Assembly (NCBI GenBank): GCA_938049385.1
Contig: CALIBQ010000038.1
Coordinates: 1-33,973 of the forward strand
DNA from: an uncultured Anaerolineae bacterium
Lineage (GTDB): Bacteria > Chloroflexota > Anaerolineae > JACIWP01
Direction of reading: 5' to 3'
Length of the DNA stretch: 33,973 bases
The notes beneath the pieces were generated by a model. The model saw only the letters and a list, made by a program, of their open reading frames with translations, did not search any database and was not told the origin of the DNA. Shown piece after piece: positions 1-8,048 of this stretch (positions within the stretch are counted from its first letter, which is position 1; the number at the start of each line of letters is the position of its first letter). Position numbers and translations under genes: made by a program.

Positions 1-1
1 G

Positions 2-181
2 GAGATGGCCCAGGACCCGCAGTTGAAGGATATTCCGGTCATCATGGTTACATCGCTGACCGGGGCACGGGCGCAGGTCTCACTGCCCTCGGATGAGTTT
101 ATCCCCGTGGACGAGTGGATCCACAAGCCCATTGACCCGGATCAGCTTCTGGCGCGGGTGGAAGCGGCGCTGAAGAAGTAG
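2..181 (+). CDS. Response regulator receiver domain, C-terminal part (gene enters from the left edge)
   Basis: The frame is open from base 2 to a TAG at 179-181, giving the last 59 residues of a protein whose start lies outside the window. The piece shows the second half of a CheY-like receiver fold: a hydrophobic strand with the conserved Thr/Ser (IPVIMVTS), then the conserved lysine in WIHKP, then the last amphipathic helix. The protein ends straight after the receiver, so it is probably a single-domain regulator or a protein with a C-terminal receiver. It resembles the partial regulator at the right edge of the window: both have D-E-aromatic-hydrophobic-P-V before a W-x-x-K-P motif. The output target cannot be told from this fragment. 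Confidence 0.85.
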   Translation, partial: EMAQDPQLKDIPVIMVTSLTGARAQVSLPSDEFIPVDEWIHKPIDPDQLLARVEAALKK

Positions 182-207
182 TCCGGAATTCCACAAAGGC
201 TCGATCA

Positions 208-250
208 GAGGCGGGGGATGGTGTTTCTGCCATCCTCCGCCTCTTGGTTT
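208..250. terminator. Hairpin terminator between convergent signalling genes
   Basis: Bases 208-221 pair with 230-243 (14 bp with one G-U pair) around an 8-base loop, followed on the plus strand by TTGGTTT. It lies between the end of the response regulator (+) and the end of the receiver-kinase gene (-), so it probably stops transcripts from the left. The T-tract is weak. Confidence 0.6.
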
Positions 251-283
251 CGTGCGGCCGACGGATTGGCTGTCCGGCCCTGG

Positions 284-1459
284 TCAGGAGATATCCCCAG
301 AACTGCCGGCAGTCGCGTGGACAGCCGGCAGTCGAAATGTGAAGCGGCTTCCTCGCCCCACCTCGGATTCGACGGAAATGCTCCCCCCATGCGCTTCCAC
401 GATATTTTTCACCAGCGGCAGGCCCAGACCGGTGCCGCGAGGCGCTAACTCTTTCGCCTGCGGTGTGCGGTAGAATTCCTCGAATATACGCGTCTGTTCT
501 TCCGGAGGGATTCCGATACCGGTATCCTCTACGCTTCCTACTGCCCAGCCATCCTGCTCGTCCAGCACCACGCGCACCCGGCCACCGGCCGGGGTGTACT
601 TGACCGCGTTCGAAATGAGGTTGCTCCAGACCTGGGTCATGCGGTCCGGGTCGGCCAGGACTTGCGGCCGGCGGCGAATCTCGACCTCAAAAGAAATGCC
701 CTTGCTCTCTGCCTCAGCCCGGAAGAGGGGATACACCCTTTCCAGCACATCCGCTAGGGACAGCACCTGCCGTTTCTCGGGGGCCTCTTGGCTTTTCACC
801 GCGGCCAGGTCCAAGAGGTCATCCACCAGGTCCAGCAGTTCCTGCGAGCGGTCAATGGCGCGCTGAAGTACCTGGGGCTGTTCCTCCGGTGGAATGTACC
901 CCTTCAACACGGCATTCAGGAAGCTCTGCAGGGCAGTGAGGGGGGTGCGCAGTTCGTGAGCCACCGTGAGCATAAAGGAGGTCTTAAAGCGATCTATCTT
1001 TTCCAGTTCCTCTTTGGCGCGCGCCAGCTCTTGCGCCTGCCGCTCGATCTCCTGCAAGCGCCTGGCCTCCATTGTAATCCGCCGGCACTCCAGCCCTTGC
1101 CGCACGGTCATGAGAAGCACATCAGCGTTGAAGGGCTTGGTCAGGAAGTCATAGGCGCCGGCCTTGATAGCCTGCACCGCCAGGTCCACCGTTGCGTAGC
1201 CGGTGATGATGACGCAGATGGTGTCCGGCGCCCGCTCTCGAATGGTCTGCAGGAGACCAAATCCCTGCATTCCCGGCAAGACTAGGTCAATGAGCACCAG
1301 GTCGAAGGGACCCTCCTCTTCCAGCCGGCGCAGGCCCTCGGGACCAGTGGCGGCTGTCACGACCTCATACCCTTCCGGCTCCAGGGCACGCCGACACCCC
1401 TCGCGGATGCCCTCTTCGTCATCAATGACCAGGATGCGCTCGCGCCGCTCTTCTCCCAT
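284..1459 (-). CDS. Receiver-histidine kinase hybrid (REC-HisKA-HATPase), soluble
   Basis: A 391-residue cytoplasmic signalling protein with the receiver at the N-terminus. Receiver residues: acidic pair D13-D14, phospho-acceptor D58, K108 in TKP. A helical linker (about 125-157) leads to the dimerisation domain with H168 in HELRTP. The ATPase domain has its N box near N284, DTGIG at 312-316 and GTGLGL at 342-347. No membrane segment is visible. The ATG at 1459 is preceded by AAGGAG about 11 bases upstream. It is the last gene of a minus-strand operon, 36 bases after the Cache/HAMP kinase. A likely role, inferred, is to take phosphate on its receiver from the upstream membrane kinase and control its own kinase module. 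Its core closely resembles those of the hybrid at 3472-4629 and the kinase at 31203-32699. Confidence 0.93.
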   Translation of the reverse strand: MGEERRERILVIDDEEGIREGCRRALEPEGYEVVTAATGPEGLRRLEEEGPFDLVLIDLVLPGMQGFGLLQTIRERAPDTICVIITGYATVDLAVQAIKAGAYDFLTKPFNADVLLMTVRQGLECRRITMEARRLQEIERQAQELARAKEELEKIDRFKTSFMLTVAHELRTPLTALQSFLNAVLKGYIPPEEQPQVLQRAIDRSQELLDLVDDLLDLAAVKSQEAPEKRQVLSLADVLERVYPLFRAEAESKGISFEVEIRRRPQVLADPDRMTQVWSNLISNAVKYTPAGGRVRVVLDEQDGWAVGSVEDTGIGIPPEEQTRIFEEFYRTPQAKELAPRGTGLGLPLVKNIVEAHGGSISVESEVGRGSRFTFRLPAVHATAGSSGDIS

Positions 1460-1495
1460 GGATGGTGTGTCTCCTTTCAGCGGTTCAAACGGGTA

Positions 1496-3475
1496 TCAGC
1501 CGATGATCCCGCCCTGGGGTGCCTGAGGCCAGCCGTCTTCCAGCACCAGTCGGGTCGGCAGAGTAATGGTGAAAGTGGTTCCTTCTCCCACGCGGCTTTC
1601 CACCCCGATCTGTCCACGATGCATTTTCACGATCCCATAGACGATGGAAAGGCCCAATCCCGTCCCCTTTCCTGGCGGCTTGGTGGTGAAGAAGGGCGTG
1701 AAAAGCCGGCCGAGATGCTCCTCGGGGATGCCGCATCCGGTGTCGGCGACCTTGACCTCCACCCATTGTTGATCCATCAGACGGGTGGAAATGGTGATCG
1801 TTCCACCATCGGGCATCGCTTCGGCGGCGTTATTCAACAGGTTGACGAAAACCTGCTGAAGCTGGCCAGGGTCGGCCTGAATGTTGGGAACGGCTGGGTC
1901 ATACTGGCGTATGATCTGGACGCGTGCAAACGTCGGCTGGTGACGCACTCCCTCGATAGATTGGTCCAGCACCTGATGTAGATTGGTGTCCTGTAGCAGT
2001 ACTTCCTGCTGGCGGGCGAAATTGAGCAGGCCGGCGACGATGTTTTTACAGCGGTTGGTTTCCTTGATGATCATCTGCATATCGGCGCGCCGGGGATCGT
2101 TCTCATCCATCTCGCGGTAGAGCACGTCGGCGAAGAGCAGGATGGTGCCGAGCGGGTTATTGATCTCGTGGGCAACGCCGGCGGCCAATTGGCCCATCGA
2201 AGCGAGCTTCTCCGCCCGCAGTAGTTCCATCTGTGTGCGGTGCAGGGTTTCTACCATCTGGTTGAAAGAGCGTGCCAAGACAGCCAGCTCGCCGTTGCCG
2301 TAAGCTTCCACGTGCACAGTCATATCGCCCTCCGCCAGCCGGCGGTTGGCCTCCACTAGCTCTGCAATGGGCATAGTGATCAGGCGCGCGATGGGTACTG
2401 CAGTGGCGCCGGCGAGCACCATACTTACCAGGGCGATGATGGATACCCGCTGATTGAAGGCGTGCACGAGTGCCAGGAAGGTGGCCTCTTTTGCACCCAC
2501 GTACAAGCTTCCCACCACGTTGCCCGTATGGTCCAGCAAAGGATCATAGCGGGTGATGAACCATTCCTGCACCACAAACGCCCGGCCGATGTACGGCCGG
2601 CCCTGTTCCAGCACTACCTCCCGCACCTCGCGGGAGATGCGCGTCCCGATGGCGCGCTGGCCCTCTTTGGTCAGGACATTGGTGGAGACGCGCAAATCGC
2701 CCAGAAAGATGGTCACGGTGTCGATGCCGGCGACGTCCTTAATGCGGTCGACCAAGGTATAGTCATTATTGAACAGATACATGGCCAAGACCGCGCCCTG
2801 GAGCCGGCCGTAGGCGTCGTGTATGGGTCGGACGCCCACCAGCGCCAGGCCGGCGGTCCCCTCACGCGGGTCAAAGGGCGTTGGAGCGGCCAGCGGGGTT
2901 TCCAGAAGGGGGATATAGGCCTGTTCTGCCAGCCCCACCTGGGATAGAAACTCCGCGGGGATGATCTCCGTCGCCTTCTGTTCCCTGCCCGTCAAAAGCA
3001 CCGCCTGGACGATGGGAAGCTGGCCCCAGTTTCCCTGGGTGATGGTGGGAGAAAGATTGTCATGCCGGTCCAGCACGCGGCCGACCAGGATATTGCCTTC
3101 GGCATCCAGCACGGCAATAAAGTGGGTGCCGCCCAGCGCCAGAACCGTGATCTTGTTGGTGATCTGCTGGTCAATGATGCGAACCGCTTCCGGGTCGCGC
3201 TGTCGAGCGCCTTCGAAGCTCTGCAGTACCCAGGTGTCCAGCGCCAGCCGATAGCTGATGGCCGCGACCTCATCAAGCTTAAGCTGGTAAAAGGCTTTGG
3301 CCAGCACCATGTCCCGCTCCACGCGTTCTGTCTCGGCCTGGGCCATGTAGTCATTGATGACGCGGGAGATGACCGCCGTGCTGAGACCGACGGTCAGCGC
3401 GGCGATGAGAACAAATGAAACGACCAGCACCAGGAGCAGTCGGCCTCCCAGCAGGCGCCGCAATAACCGGATCAT
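1496..3475 (-). CDS. Membrane sensor histidine kinase with extracytoplasmic Cache-like domain and HAMP
   Basis: A 659-residue transmembrane kinase. Membrane helix 1 spans about 13-36. An extracytoplasmic region (about 37-342) has features of a Cache-type ligand sensor. Membrane helix 2 spans about 343-365 and HAMP about 362-413. The NtrB-like kinase core has H436 in the HEINNP motif, N box near N548, DTGCGIP at 578-584 and GTGLGLS at 604-610. This H box differs from the HELRTP type of its two operon partners, so the kinase comes from another subfamily. The start codon overlaps the stop of the upstream hybrid gene by four bases (ATGA), indicating translational coupling. The ligand is unknown; Cache domains of this kind often bind small organic acids or amino acids. 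Confidence 0.93.
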   Translation of the reverse strand: MIRLLRRLLGGRLLLVLVVSFVLIAALTVGLSTAVISRVINDYMAQAETERVERDMVLAKAFYQLKLDEVAAISYRLALDTWVLQSFEGARQRDPEAVRIIDQQITNKITVLALGGTHFIAVLDAEGNILVGRVLDRHDNLSPTITQGNWGQLPIVQAVLLTGREQKATEIIPAEFLSQVGLAEQAYIPLLETPLAAPTPFDPREGTAGLALVGVRPIHDAYGRLQGAVLAMYLFNNDYTLVDRIKDVAGIDTVTIFLGDLRVSTNVLTKEGQRAIGTRISREVREVVLEQGRPYIGRAFVVQEWFITRYDPLLDHTGNVVGSLYVGAKEATFLALVHAFNQRVSIIALVSMVLAGATAVPIARLITMPIAELVEANRRLAEGDMTVHVEAYGNGELAVLARSFNQMVETLHRTQMELLRAEKLASMGQLAAGVAHEINNPLGTILLFADVLYREMDENDPRRADMQMIIKETNRCKNIVAGLLNFARQQEVLLQDTNLHQVLDQSIEGVRHQPTFARVQIIRQYDPAVPNIQADPGQLQQVFVNLLNNAAEAMPDGGTITISTRLMDQQWVEVKVADTGCGIPEEHLGRLFTPFFTTKPPGKGTGLGLSIVYGIVKMHRGQIGVESRVGEGTTFTITLPTRLVLEDGWPQAPQGGIIG

Positions 3476-4629
3476 GGGTTGACCACCTCCGATTCTGCCA
3501 GCGGCAGGCGAAAGCGGAAGGTACTGCCTTGGCCGGCTTCCGATTCCACCTCGATACTGCCGCCGTATATCTCGAGCACCTGCCGCACAATGGACAGCCC
3601 CAATCCCGTCCCTGTTTCCTGCATGCGCTTCGCCTCTTCCGTGCGGAAGAATTCCTCGAAAATGCGAGGGATATCGTCTACCGCGATGCCGATGCCGGTA
3701 TCCGACACCGCACCGACCGCCTGTTTGCCGGCCGGATCGGTGGATATGGCCACACGCATCTGGCCGCCGGGCGGTGTATAGCGGATGGCATTGTCCAGCA
3801 GGTGGGACCAGAGCGCCTTCAGGTGGTTGGGATTGATCCGGACGGCAGGGCGGTCGTGTATCTCCACCTGCAGTTGTATCTGGCGCTGTTGCGCTCGCTC
3901 GGACATGGCCGGCAGGATGCTTTCCAGCACGTCCGCCAGGGAGACCGTTTCCACATCCTGCGCGCCCACCCGCTCTTTCAAATAGGCCAGCAGGAGCAGG
4001 TCATCGAGCGTGGTCAGGAGTTCGCCGGCGCGCTGTTCGATGCGCTCCAGCATCTCAGGTTGTTCCTCCGCCGGCACGTAGCCTTTGCGGATTAACTGTA
4101 TGTAGTTCTGCATCACCGCCACAGGCGCGCGCAGGATGTGCACCATGGTGAGCATGAACCGGCCCTCAACGGCATCCAGTTTCTCCAGCTCCGCCTTGGC
4201 ACGGACCAGCTCGCGTGCCTCTTCCTCGAGCTGTTGTACCCGGCGTGCCTCTCTCTGCAGGCGCTGTCTCTCCAATTCGCGCGAAATGACCTGGAGGAGC
4301 ATTTCCGCCGTGAACGGTTTGGCGATGAAGTCGTGGGCGCCCTGCCGGATGGCCTGCACGGCCAGTTCCACGGTGGCATAGCCGGTGATGATGATGCAGA
4401 TCAGATCGGGATGTTCCTGCCGCACTTGTTCCAGCACCTGCAGGCCTGTCATGCCGGGGAGCATGGCATCGAGCAGAAGGATATCAAAGTGCGCTTCGCG
4501 CAGCTTGCGCAGGCCGGCCGGCCCATTCTCTGCCACGTCCACCTCAAACCCATGCGGGGTCAGCGCGCGCCGGCAGCCCTCGCGAATACCCAGCTCATCG
4601 TCAATCACCAGCACACGTAGAGGCGGCAT
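3472..4629 (-). CDS. Receiver-histidine kinase hybrid with a degenerate H box
   Basis: A 385-residue soluble protein with the same layout as the 284-1459 protein: receiver with D9/D10-E11 acidic cluster, phospho-acceptor D54 and K104, helical linker about 115-155, dimerisation helices, then an ATPase domain with N280, DTGIG at 310-314 and GTGLGL at 340-345. The histidine H164 is present, but the motif reads H-I-L-R-A-P. The acidic residue at H+1 and the Thr at H+4 of HELRTP are both replaced. In HisKA proteins the former helps autophosphorylation and the latter dephosphorylation, so catalysis may be impaired although the ATP site looks intact. It is the first gene of the operon. The ATG at 4629 follows a GAGAGGGTGAG ribosome site. 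Confidence 0.92.
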   Translation of the reverse strand: MPPLRVLVIDDELGIREGCRRALTPHGFEVDVAENGPAGLRKLREAHFDILLLDAMLPGMTGLQVLEQVRQEHPDLICIIITGYATVELAVQAIRQGAHDFIAKPFTAEMLLQVISRELERQRLQREARRVQQLEEEARELVRAKAELEKLDAVEGRFMLTMVHILRAPVAVMQNYIQLIRKGYVPAEEQPEMLERIEQRAGELLTTLDDLLLLAYLKERVGAQDVETVSLADVLESILPAMSERAQQRQIQLQVEIHDRPAVRINPNHLKALWSHLLDNAIRYTPPGGQMRVAISTDPAGKQAVGAVSDTGIGIAVDDIPRIFEEFFRTEEAKRMQETGTGLGLSIVRQVLEIYGGSIEVESEAGQGSTFRFRLPLAESEVVNP

Positions 4630-4676
4630 CTCACCCTCTCCACATAGGGGTTCCGAATGCGCGTCGACTCATGTGA

Positions 4677-4705
4677 AGTATAGCACGAGCTGGGGGAGGA
4701 AGCAA
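4677..4705 (-). promoter_or_regulatory. Probable promoter of the receiver-kinase operon
   Basis: Read on the minus strand: TTGCTT (4700-4705), 17-base spacer, TATACT (4677-4682). It sits about 50 bases before the ATG at 4629. Assignment is by sequence only. Confidence 0.6.
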
Positions 4706-4753
4706 CAGGAGGCGTTTGTAATTAGGGGAAGGAAATCCGGGGAGCTTTGGGAC

Positions 4754-4781
4754 ATGAGCCAGACGCTGAAGCGTCTGGCGA
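4754..4781. repeat. Intergenic palindromic repeat, copy 1 (GCCAGACGC / GCGTCTGGC)
   Basis: A perfect 9-bp inverted repeat (4758-4766 with 4771-4779) around the loop TGAA. It lies between the divergent kinase operon and ftsK. The 28 bases from 4754 match 24206-24233 at 23 of 28 positions by eye, so this is a dispersed element and not a terminator belonging to a neighbouring gene. Confidence 0.55.
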
Positions 4782-4856
4782 GGCATGAACCAAAAGCTTC
4801 AGCGCTCGATATACCGCCGTTATCTTGAGGCTGTCGGCACTCTTTACCCCCTCTCC

Positions 4857-4886
4857 TTGTCCCTATTGCCCGCCATATGCTATAAT
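4857..4886 (+). promoter_or_regulatory. Promoter of ftsK
   Basis: TTGTCC (4857-4862), 18-base spacer, TATAAT (4881-4886). The predicted start of transcription is about 25 bases before the ATG at 4918. This places any earlier in-frame ATG (such as 4825) upstream of the transcript. Confidence 0.7.
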
Positions 4887-4917
4887 ACGATTGATTCTCT
4901 CGAACATTTGGGCGAGT

Positions 4918-7203
4918 ATGGCGAAGCGAAGCACCGCGAAATCCAAAGGCAGAAACGCTCCGGACCGCTTCCCATTGGGGATGCGGGCAGACATCGCCGG
5001 CATCGCACTGTTGGCGATCGCCCTCCTCACCCTCTTCAGCCTGCTTTCCATCAACCGCGGCGGCCTCACCGGCGCCTGGATACACGTCCTGCGCCTGGGC
5101 TTCGGCTGGGGGGTCTATGTCATCCCCTTCGCACTGGGTGCGCTGGGGCTGTGGCTCATCGCCCGCGATTTCGAGCAGGATATCCCCCTGGATTGGGAAA
5201 AGCCGGCCGGCTGGGGATTGTTTTTCCTGATTTTCCTCATGGCGGCGCATCTCATCGCTTCCATCGGCCATGAGGATGCCCGGCTCCTGGCAGAGGCCGG
5301 CCAGGGCGGCGGATATATCGGCTGGGGCGCCAGCATGGTGCTGGTGGAAGCCCTGGGCCTCATCGGGACGTGGATTTTCATCCTTACCTGTTTCTTCGTG
5401 GCGTTGATCCTGGTGATGGACATCACCCTGACGGAGTTCTGGCAGGCGGTGCGCGGCCTGGCGCAGGATATCCAGCAGGCGGTGCGCCGGCGTTTGCTGG
5501 TGTCCGGATGGCCGGCCCTTGGCCGGCGCAAAGCTTCCCCGATCGTGCCTGGCCCCACTGTCGTCGAGCCGCCGGCGCCGCCGCCCAAGGCGCCGGAGCC
5601 GCCCATGGAAAAGCCAGCCCCGCCCAGGGTGTCGGCGGTCAGCACTGCCCATCCCGTGCCGGAGCGCTTCGCGCCGGCGCCGGCCGAGCCGCGGGAGCCG
5701 GTGGCTGTGGCGCCGGCGCCCAGCGGCCAGCTCTGGCAACTGCCGCGCATTGAGGAAATCCTCGACGAGGGCGTGGATGTGGAACTGAGTCCGGCGGAGG
5801 TGCGCGAGCGGGTGCGCATTATTGAAGAGACGCTGGCGAGCTTTGGGGTGCCGGCACGCGTGGTGGAGGTGAATCAGGGGCCGGCGGTCACCCAGTTCGG
5901 CGTCGAACCGGGCTTCATCGAGACCAAAGATTCCAAGGGGCGGGTGAAGCGCTCCAAGGTCAAGGTCGCCCGCATCAGCGCCCTGGCGAAGGACCTGGCG
6001 CTGGCGCTGGCCGCTTCCCCCATCCGCATTGAGGCGCCGGTGCCCGGCCGGCCCATCGTCGGCATTGAGGTCCCCAACCAGCGCACCTCTCTCGTCTCCC
6101 TGCGCAGTGTCATGGAGAGCGAGACCTTCCGCTCCATCCGTTCGCCGCTGGCGCTGGCGCTGGGGCAGGATGTTTCTGGCCAGCCGATCTGTGCCGACTT
6201 GGCCAAGATGCCCCATCTGCTGATTGCCGGCGCTACCGGCTCCGGTAAGTCGGTCTGCATCAATTCCCTCGTGACATGTTTGCTGTGCATCAATACGCCG
6301 GAGACCCTGCGCCTGCTGATGATTGACCCGAAACGGGTGGAACTGGTGCCCTTCAACGGCATCCCGCACCTGCTGGCGCCGGTAGTCGTGGACCTGGAGC
6401 GGGTGGTGCCGGTCCTGCAGTGGGCGACGCGGGAGATGGACCGCCGCTATGAGCTGTTCGCCAAGGCCGGCGTGCGCAACCTGGAGGGCTACAACGAGCG
6501 CCAGCGGGAACGCGGCGAGCCTATCCTGCCCATCATCGTCATCGTCATTGACGAGCTGGCCGACCTGATGATGATGGCGCCAGACGAGGTGGAGCGCTCT
6601 GTCTGCCGCATCGCCCAGATGGCGCGTGCCACCGGCATTCACCTCATTATCGCGACCCAGCGCCCCAGCGTGGATGTGGTGACGGGGTTGATCAAGGCCA
6701 ACTTCCCAGCGCGCATCTCCTTTGCCGTCACCAGCCAAGTGGACTCGCGCGTCATCCTCGACACTGCCGGCGCCGAGCAACTGCTGGGCCGCGGCGATAT
6801 GCTCTACATGGCCCCCGATTCACCCAAACTTCAGCGCCTGCAGGGATGCTTCGTCTCCGACCAGGAGGTCCAGCGCCTGGTGCGCTACTGGAAGGGCATC
6901 CGGCCGGCCGGCGAGCCGGCCAAGCCGGAAGAGGTTTTCCAGCCGCCGCTGTGGTCCGACCTGGTCGGGCCGGCGGCCCCTGCCAAACCGCGCGATGTGC
7001 TCTTTGACGAGGCGGTGCGCGTTATCCAGGAATATGACCGGGCCTCGATCTCCCTGCTTCAGCGGCGGCTTCGCATTGGCTACTCGCGCGCTGCGCGCCT
7101 GATTGACCTGCTGGAGCAGGAGGGCTATGTGGGGCCGGAGGAGGGCGCCAGCCGCTCGCGCGCTGTGCTGAAGAGGCCGCCGGCAGGATCAACATCCTCA
7201 TAA
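4918..7203 (+). CDS. ftsK: DNA translocase FtsK/SpoIIIE
   Basis: A 761-residue ATP-driven DNA pump that moves chromosome ends through the closing septum. Hydrophobic segments in about 23-167 (four or five membrane helices) anchor it. A Pro/Ala-rich linker covers about 208-270. The alpha/beta motor spans about 290-660 with Walker A GATGSGKS at 438-445, Walker B ending VIDE at 543-546, and the conserved IATQRPSVDVVTG stretch near 578-590. A winged-helix gamma domain (about 692-745) would read orienting sequences. The chosen start, ATG 4918, encodes MAKRS and lies just downstream of a TATAAT promoter. The frame extends 31 codons further up, but that part overlaps the promoter. The linker is short for the family, as in SpoIIIE. 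It is followed by menG in the same direction. Confidence 0.95.
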   Translation: MAKRSTAKSKGRNAPDRFPLGMRADIAGIALLAIALLTLFSLLSINRGGLTGAWIHVLRLGFGWGVYVIPFALGALGLWLIARDFEQDIPLDWEKPAGWGLFFLIFLMAAHLIASIGHEDARLLAEAGQGGGYIGWGASMVLVEALGLIGTWIFILTCFFVALILVMDITLTEFWQAVRGLAQDIQQAVRRRLLVSGWPALGRRKASPIVPGPTVVEPPAPPPKAPEPPMEKPAPPRVSAVSTAHPVPERFAPAPAEPREPVAVAPAPSGQLWQLPRIEEILDEGVDVELSPAEVRERVRIIEETLASFGVPARVVEVNQGPAVTQFGVEPGFIETKDSKGRVKRSKVKVARISALAKDLALALAASPIRIEAPVPGRPIVGIEVPNQRTSLVSLRSVMESETFRSIRSPLALALGQDVSGQPICADLAKMPHLLIAGATGSGKSVCINSLVTCLLCINTPETLRLLMIDPKRVELVPFNGIPHLLAPVVVDLERVVPVLQWATREMDRRYELFAKAGVRNLEGYNERQRERGEPILPIIVIVIDELADLMMMAPDEVERSVCRIAQMARATGIHLIIATQRPSVDVVTGLIKANFPARISFAVTSQVDSRVILDTAGAEQLLGRGDMLYMAPDSPKLQRLQGCFVSDQEVQRLVRYWKGIRPAGEPAKPEEVFQPPLWSDLVGPAAPAKPRDVLFDEAVRVIQEYDRASISLLQRRLRIGYSRAARLIDLLEQEGYVGPEEGASRSRAVLKRPPAGSTSS

Positions 7204-7236
7204 ACTTTGAGGCTTCGGGAGAATACTGACATCGCC

Positions 7237-7947
7237 ATGGTCCCCCCACACGACAAAGCCGCCTATGTCCGCCGCATGTTCGACGCCATCGTTGGCCGCT
7301 ACGACCTGATGAACCGGCTGATGACCGCCGGCCGGGACGAGGCCTGGCGCCGGCAGGCCGCCCGCCAGGCCGTCGTTCCCCCCGGTGGAAAGATTCTCGA
7401 TGTGGCCACCGGCACCGCCGACCTGACCCTGGCCCTGGCGCGCCAGCATCCTTCCGCTAGGATTTACGCCCTCGATTTCAGCCTGGGGATGATGCAGAGG
7501 GGCATTGCCAAGGTGCGGGAGCAGGGCGCCGGCGAGCGCATCCGCTTCATCGCCGGCGACGCGCTGACCCTGCCCTTTGCCGACGGCACCTTCGATGCTG
7601 TTACCAGCGGATTCCTGATGCGCAATGTGACCGATATCGTGCGCACCTTCGTCGAGATGCGGCGCGTGGTGCGGCCGGGCGGCCGGGTGGTCTGCCTGGA
7701 AATATCCAAGCCAAGACTGCCCGTCTTTTCCCGGCTGTTCTGGTGGTACTTCATGCGGGTAGTGCCGGCGGTGGGCCGGCTGGTCAGCGGCAACGCCGAG
7801 GCCTACCGCTATCTGCCGCAGTCGCTGGCACAGTTCGTCAGCGCCGAAGAGCTGAAGGCGCTGATGGAGCAGGCCGGCCTAGTGGATGTAACCTACCGCC
7901 GGCTGATGTTGGGCACAGTTGCTATACATGTCGGACGCCGGCCGTAG
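7237..7947 (+). CDS. menG: Demethylmenaquinone methyltransferase (MenG/UbiE family)
   Basis: A 236-residue SAM-dependent C-methyltransferase for the last step of quinone biosynthesis. Menaquinone is the likely product in this kind of organism; that is inference. Family signatures: MFDAIVGRYDLMN near 14-26, the SAM loop ILDVATGTAD at 53-62, and GNAEAYRYLPQS at 185-196. Length fits the family. The start is uncertain: a TTG at 7207 would add ten residues, but ATG 7237 gives a better N-terminus, with a weak GGGAG about 15 bases upstream. It begins 33 bases after the ftsK stop, so the two are probably co-transcribed from the ftsK promoter. Confidence 0.92.
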   Translation: MVPPHDKAAYVRRMFDAIVGRYDLMNRLMTAGRDEAWRRQAARQAVVPPGGKILDVATGTADLTLALARQHPSARIYALDFSLGMMQRGIAKVREQGAGERIRFIAGDALTLPFADGTFDAVTSGFLMRNVTDIVRTFVEMRRVVRPGGRVVCLEISKPRLPVFSRLFWWYFMRVVPAVGRLVSGNAEAYRYLPQSLAQFVSAEELKALMEQAGLVDVTYRRLMLGTVAIHVGRRP

Positions 7948-7952
7948 TTTTC

Positions 7953-8034
7953 CCTCTCCCTGGTGTCAGGGAGGGGCAGTGGCAGTTCCTCTTACCCCTT
8001 ACCCCCTTTCCGTTCACGGAGAGAGGGTAAGAGG
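7953..8034. repeat. Two REP-like hairpins between convergent genes
   Basis: Hairpin one pairs 7953-7962 with 7967-7976 (core CTCCCTG-GTGT-CAGGGAG). Hairpin two pairs 7988-7997 with 8025-8034 (CCTCTTACCC / GGGTAAGAGG), with a smaller TCCG-TTCA-CGGA stem inside. Neither has a good T-tract, but together they fill the gap between menG (+) and the LVIVD gene (-) and may end both transcripts. Similar C-rich/G-rich palindromes occur near 21780-22092, 24096-24180 and 25183. Confidence 0.6.
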
Positions 8035-8048
8035 GTGAGGGTTGTGGA

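Noticed and set aside
4825-4917. 31-codon upstream extension of ftsK
   Set aside because: It contains the TATAAT promoter, so these codons would not be transcribed; MAKRS at 4918 is a better start.
4669-6780. 703-codon open frame on the minus strand opposite ftsK
   Set aside because: It is antisense to a clear FtsK gene, its protein is His/Arg/Gly-rich with no motif, and GC-rich coding DNA commonly leaves such open shadow frames.
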